A stretch of 64,000 nt of DNA from Leifsonia sp. 466MF (GTDB lineage Bacteria; Actinomycetota; Actinomycetes; Actinomycetales; Microbacteriaceae): positions 248,001 through 312,000 of the forward strand of contig NZ_LT629696.1 in the NCBI RefSeq assembly GCF_900100265.1, written 5' to 3'. The stretch's first letter is position 1. Every line of letters starts with the position of its first letter. The notes under the pieces were generated by a model. The model searched no databases. It saw only the letters and a list, made by a program, of their open reading frames with translations, and had not been told where the DNA came from. Below, in pieces: positions 63,690 through 64,000 of the stretch. The position numbers and the translations under genes were made by a program.

Positions 63690-63750
63690 CCCTGATGACC
63701 GCCCCGCAGCGGCCGTAACGATCGTCACCATCCCTCGAAGGAGAAGAACC

Positions 63751-64000
63751 ATGCGATCCACAGCTCGTCTCGCAGCGGCAGCCATCCTGGCCGCAGCCGC
63801 CCTCACCCTCACCGCCTGTTCGTCCGGTGCGGGCAGCGCCACCTCCAGCGACTCCGGCTCCTCGATGAGCAAGTCCACCCCGTCCGCCTCGAAGATGGAC
63901 CCGGCCGCCGACCTCGTCGGTCCCGGCTGCGCGGCATACGCCAAGCAGGTCCCGTCGGGTGCGGGCTCCGTCTCCGGCATGGCCGAGGACCCGGTGGCCA
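63751..64000 (+). CDS. Fasciclin-domain lipoprotein (3' end outside window)
   Basis: The first 83 residues are visible. A signal peptide with lipobox LTAC (Cys about 23) is followed by a Ser-rich linker with MSKSTPSASKMDPAADLVGPG and then CAAYAKQVPSGAGSVSGMAEDP. This is the start of a fasciclin domain as in actinobacterial MPT83-like surface lipoproteins. AAGGAG lies about 7 bases before the ATG. The role is probably adhesion or redox-stress response under an extracytoplasmic sigma factor; the divergent neighbour supports this. Confidence 0.85.
   Translation, partial: MRSTARLAAAAILAAAALTLTACSSGAGSATSSDSGSSMSKSTPSASKMDPAADLVGPGCAAYAKQVPSGAGSVSGMAEDPVA

Overview
The window reads as chromosome of a high-GC actinobacterium, most likely a member of the Microbacteriaceae (Leifsonia-like). 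This is inferred from the base composition, the frequent GTG/TTG starts, the DUF7882 and DUF6458 small proteins, a fasciclin lipoprotein beside a sulfite-oxidase-like protein, and a LAxTG-type sortase substrate. No rRNA, tRNA, CRISPR array, insertion sequence or phage gene was recognised.

Layout. 1-4997: the distal end of a Firmicutes-style type VII secretion (T7SSb) locus of visibly lower GC. It holds the EssC C-terminus, a DUF4176 protein, two small substrate- or chaperone-like helical proteins, an LXG-like protein with a glycine-rich hydrophobic tail, a multi-pass membrane protein (candidate immunity protein) and two DUF5085-like paralogues. 5084-9151: a leftward set of TPP enzyme, NDH-2-like dehydrogenase and SDR, divergent from a succinate-semialdehyde dehydrogenase. 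10819-21253: a proline-repeat membrane protein, cspA, a fatty acid desaturase, a DUF7882 protein, a TRIC-type channel, an APH-fold kinase, a PLP decarboxylase, small membrane proteins with a MarR regulator, a Ser/Thr kinase and a lipid kinase. 21326-26630: GAPDH, a GlxA/MarR pair, argG, and a divergent MarR/NmrA-like pair. 26660-34635: a VanY-like lipoprotein, an amidase and agmatine deiminase under a divergent TetR, a 3-hydroxybutyrate dehydrogenase with two hydrolases, and a Gfo/Idh oxidoreductase.

34956-45072 is a peptide-uptake and peptide-degradation cassette. Two ABC ATPases run left. Rightward run an M19 dipeptidase, a binding protein, two permeases, an M24 peptidase homologue, a proline-iminopeptidase-like hydrolase and a two-domain Lrp regulator. 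This cassette is bracketed by two intergenic clusters of the same short GAAACGGAGGAT-type repeat.

45364-64000: ATP-dependent DNA ligase, a cupin, a circularly permuted ATP-grasp/alpha-E/transglutaminase operon, TetR, DedA, a DUF1232-CDF-CDF-ArsR metal operon, a frameshifted GNAT acetyltransferase, a LuxR-type regulator, a 1469-residue DUF11-repeat wall protein, a molybdopterin oxidoreductase and a fasciclin lipoprotein cut by the window edge.

A recurring feature is a TANNNT box lying exactly 6 (ten genes) or 7 (two genes) bases before a start codon with no usable Shine-Dalgarno. This indicates many leaderless mRNAs.
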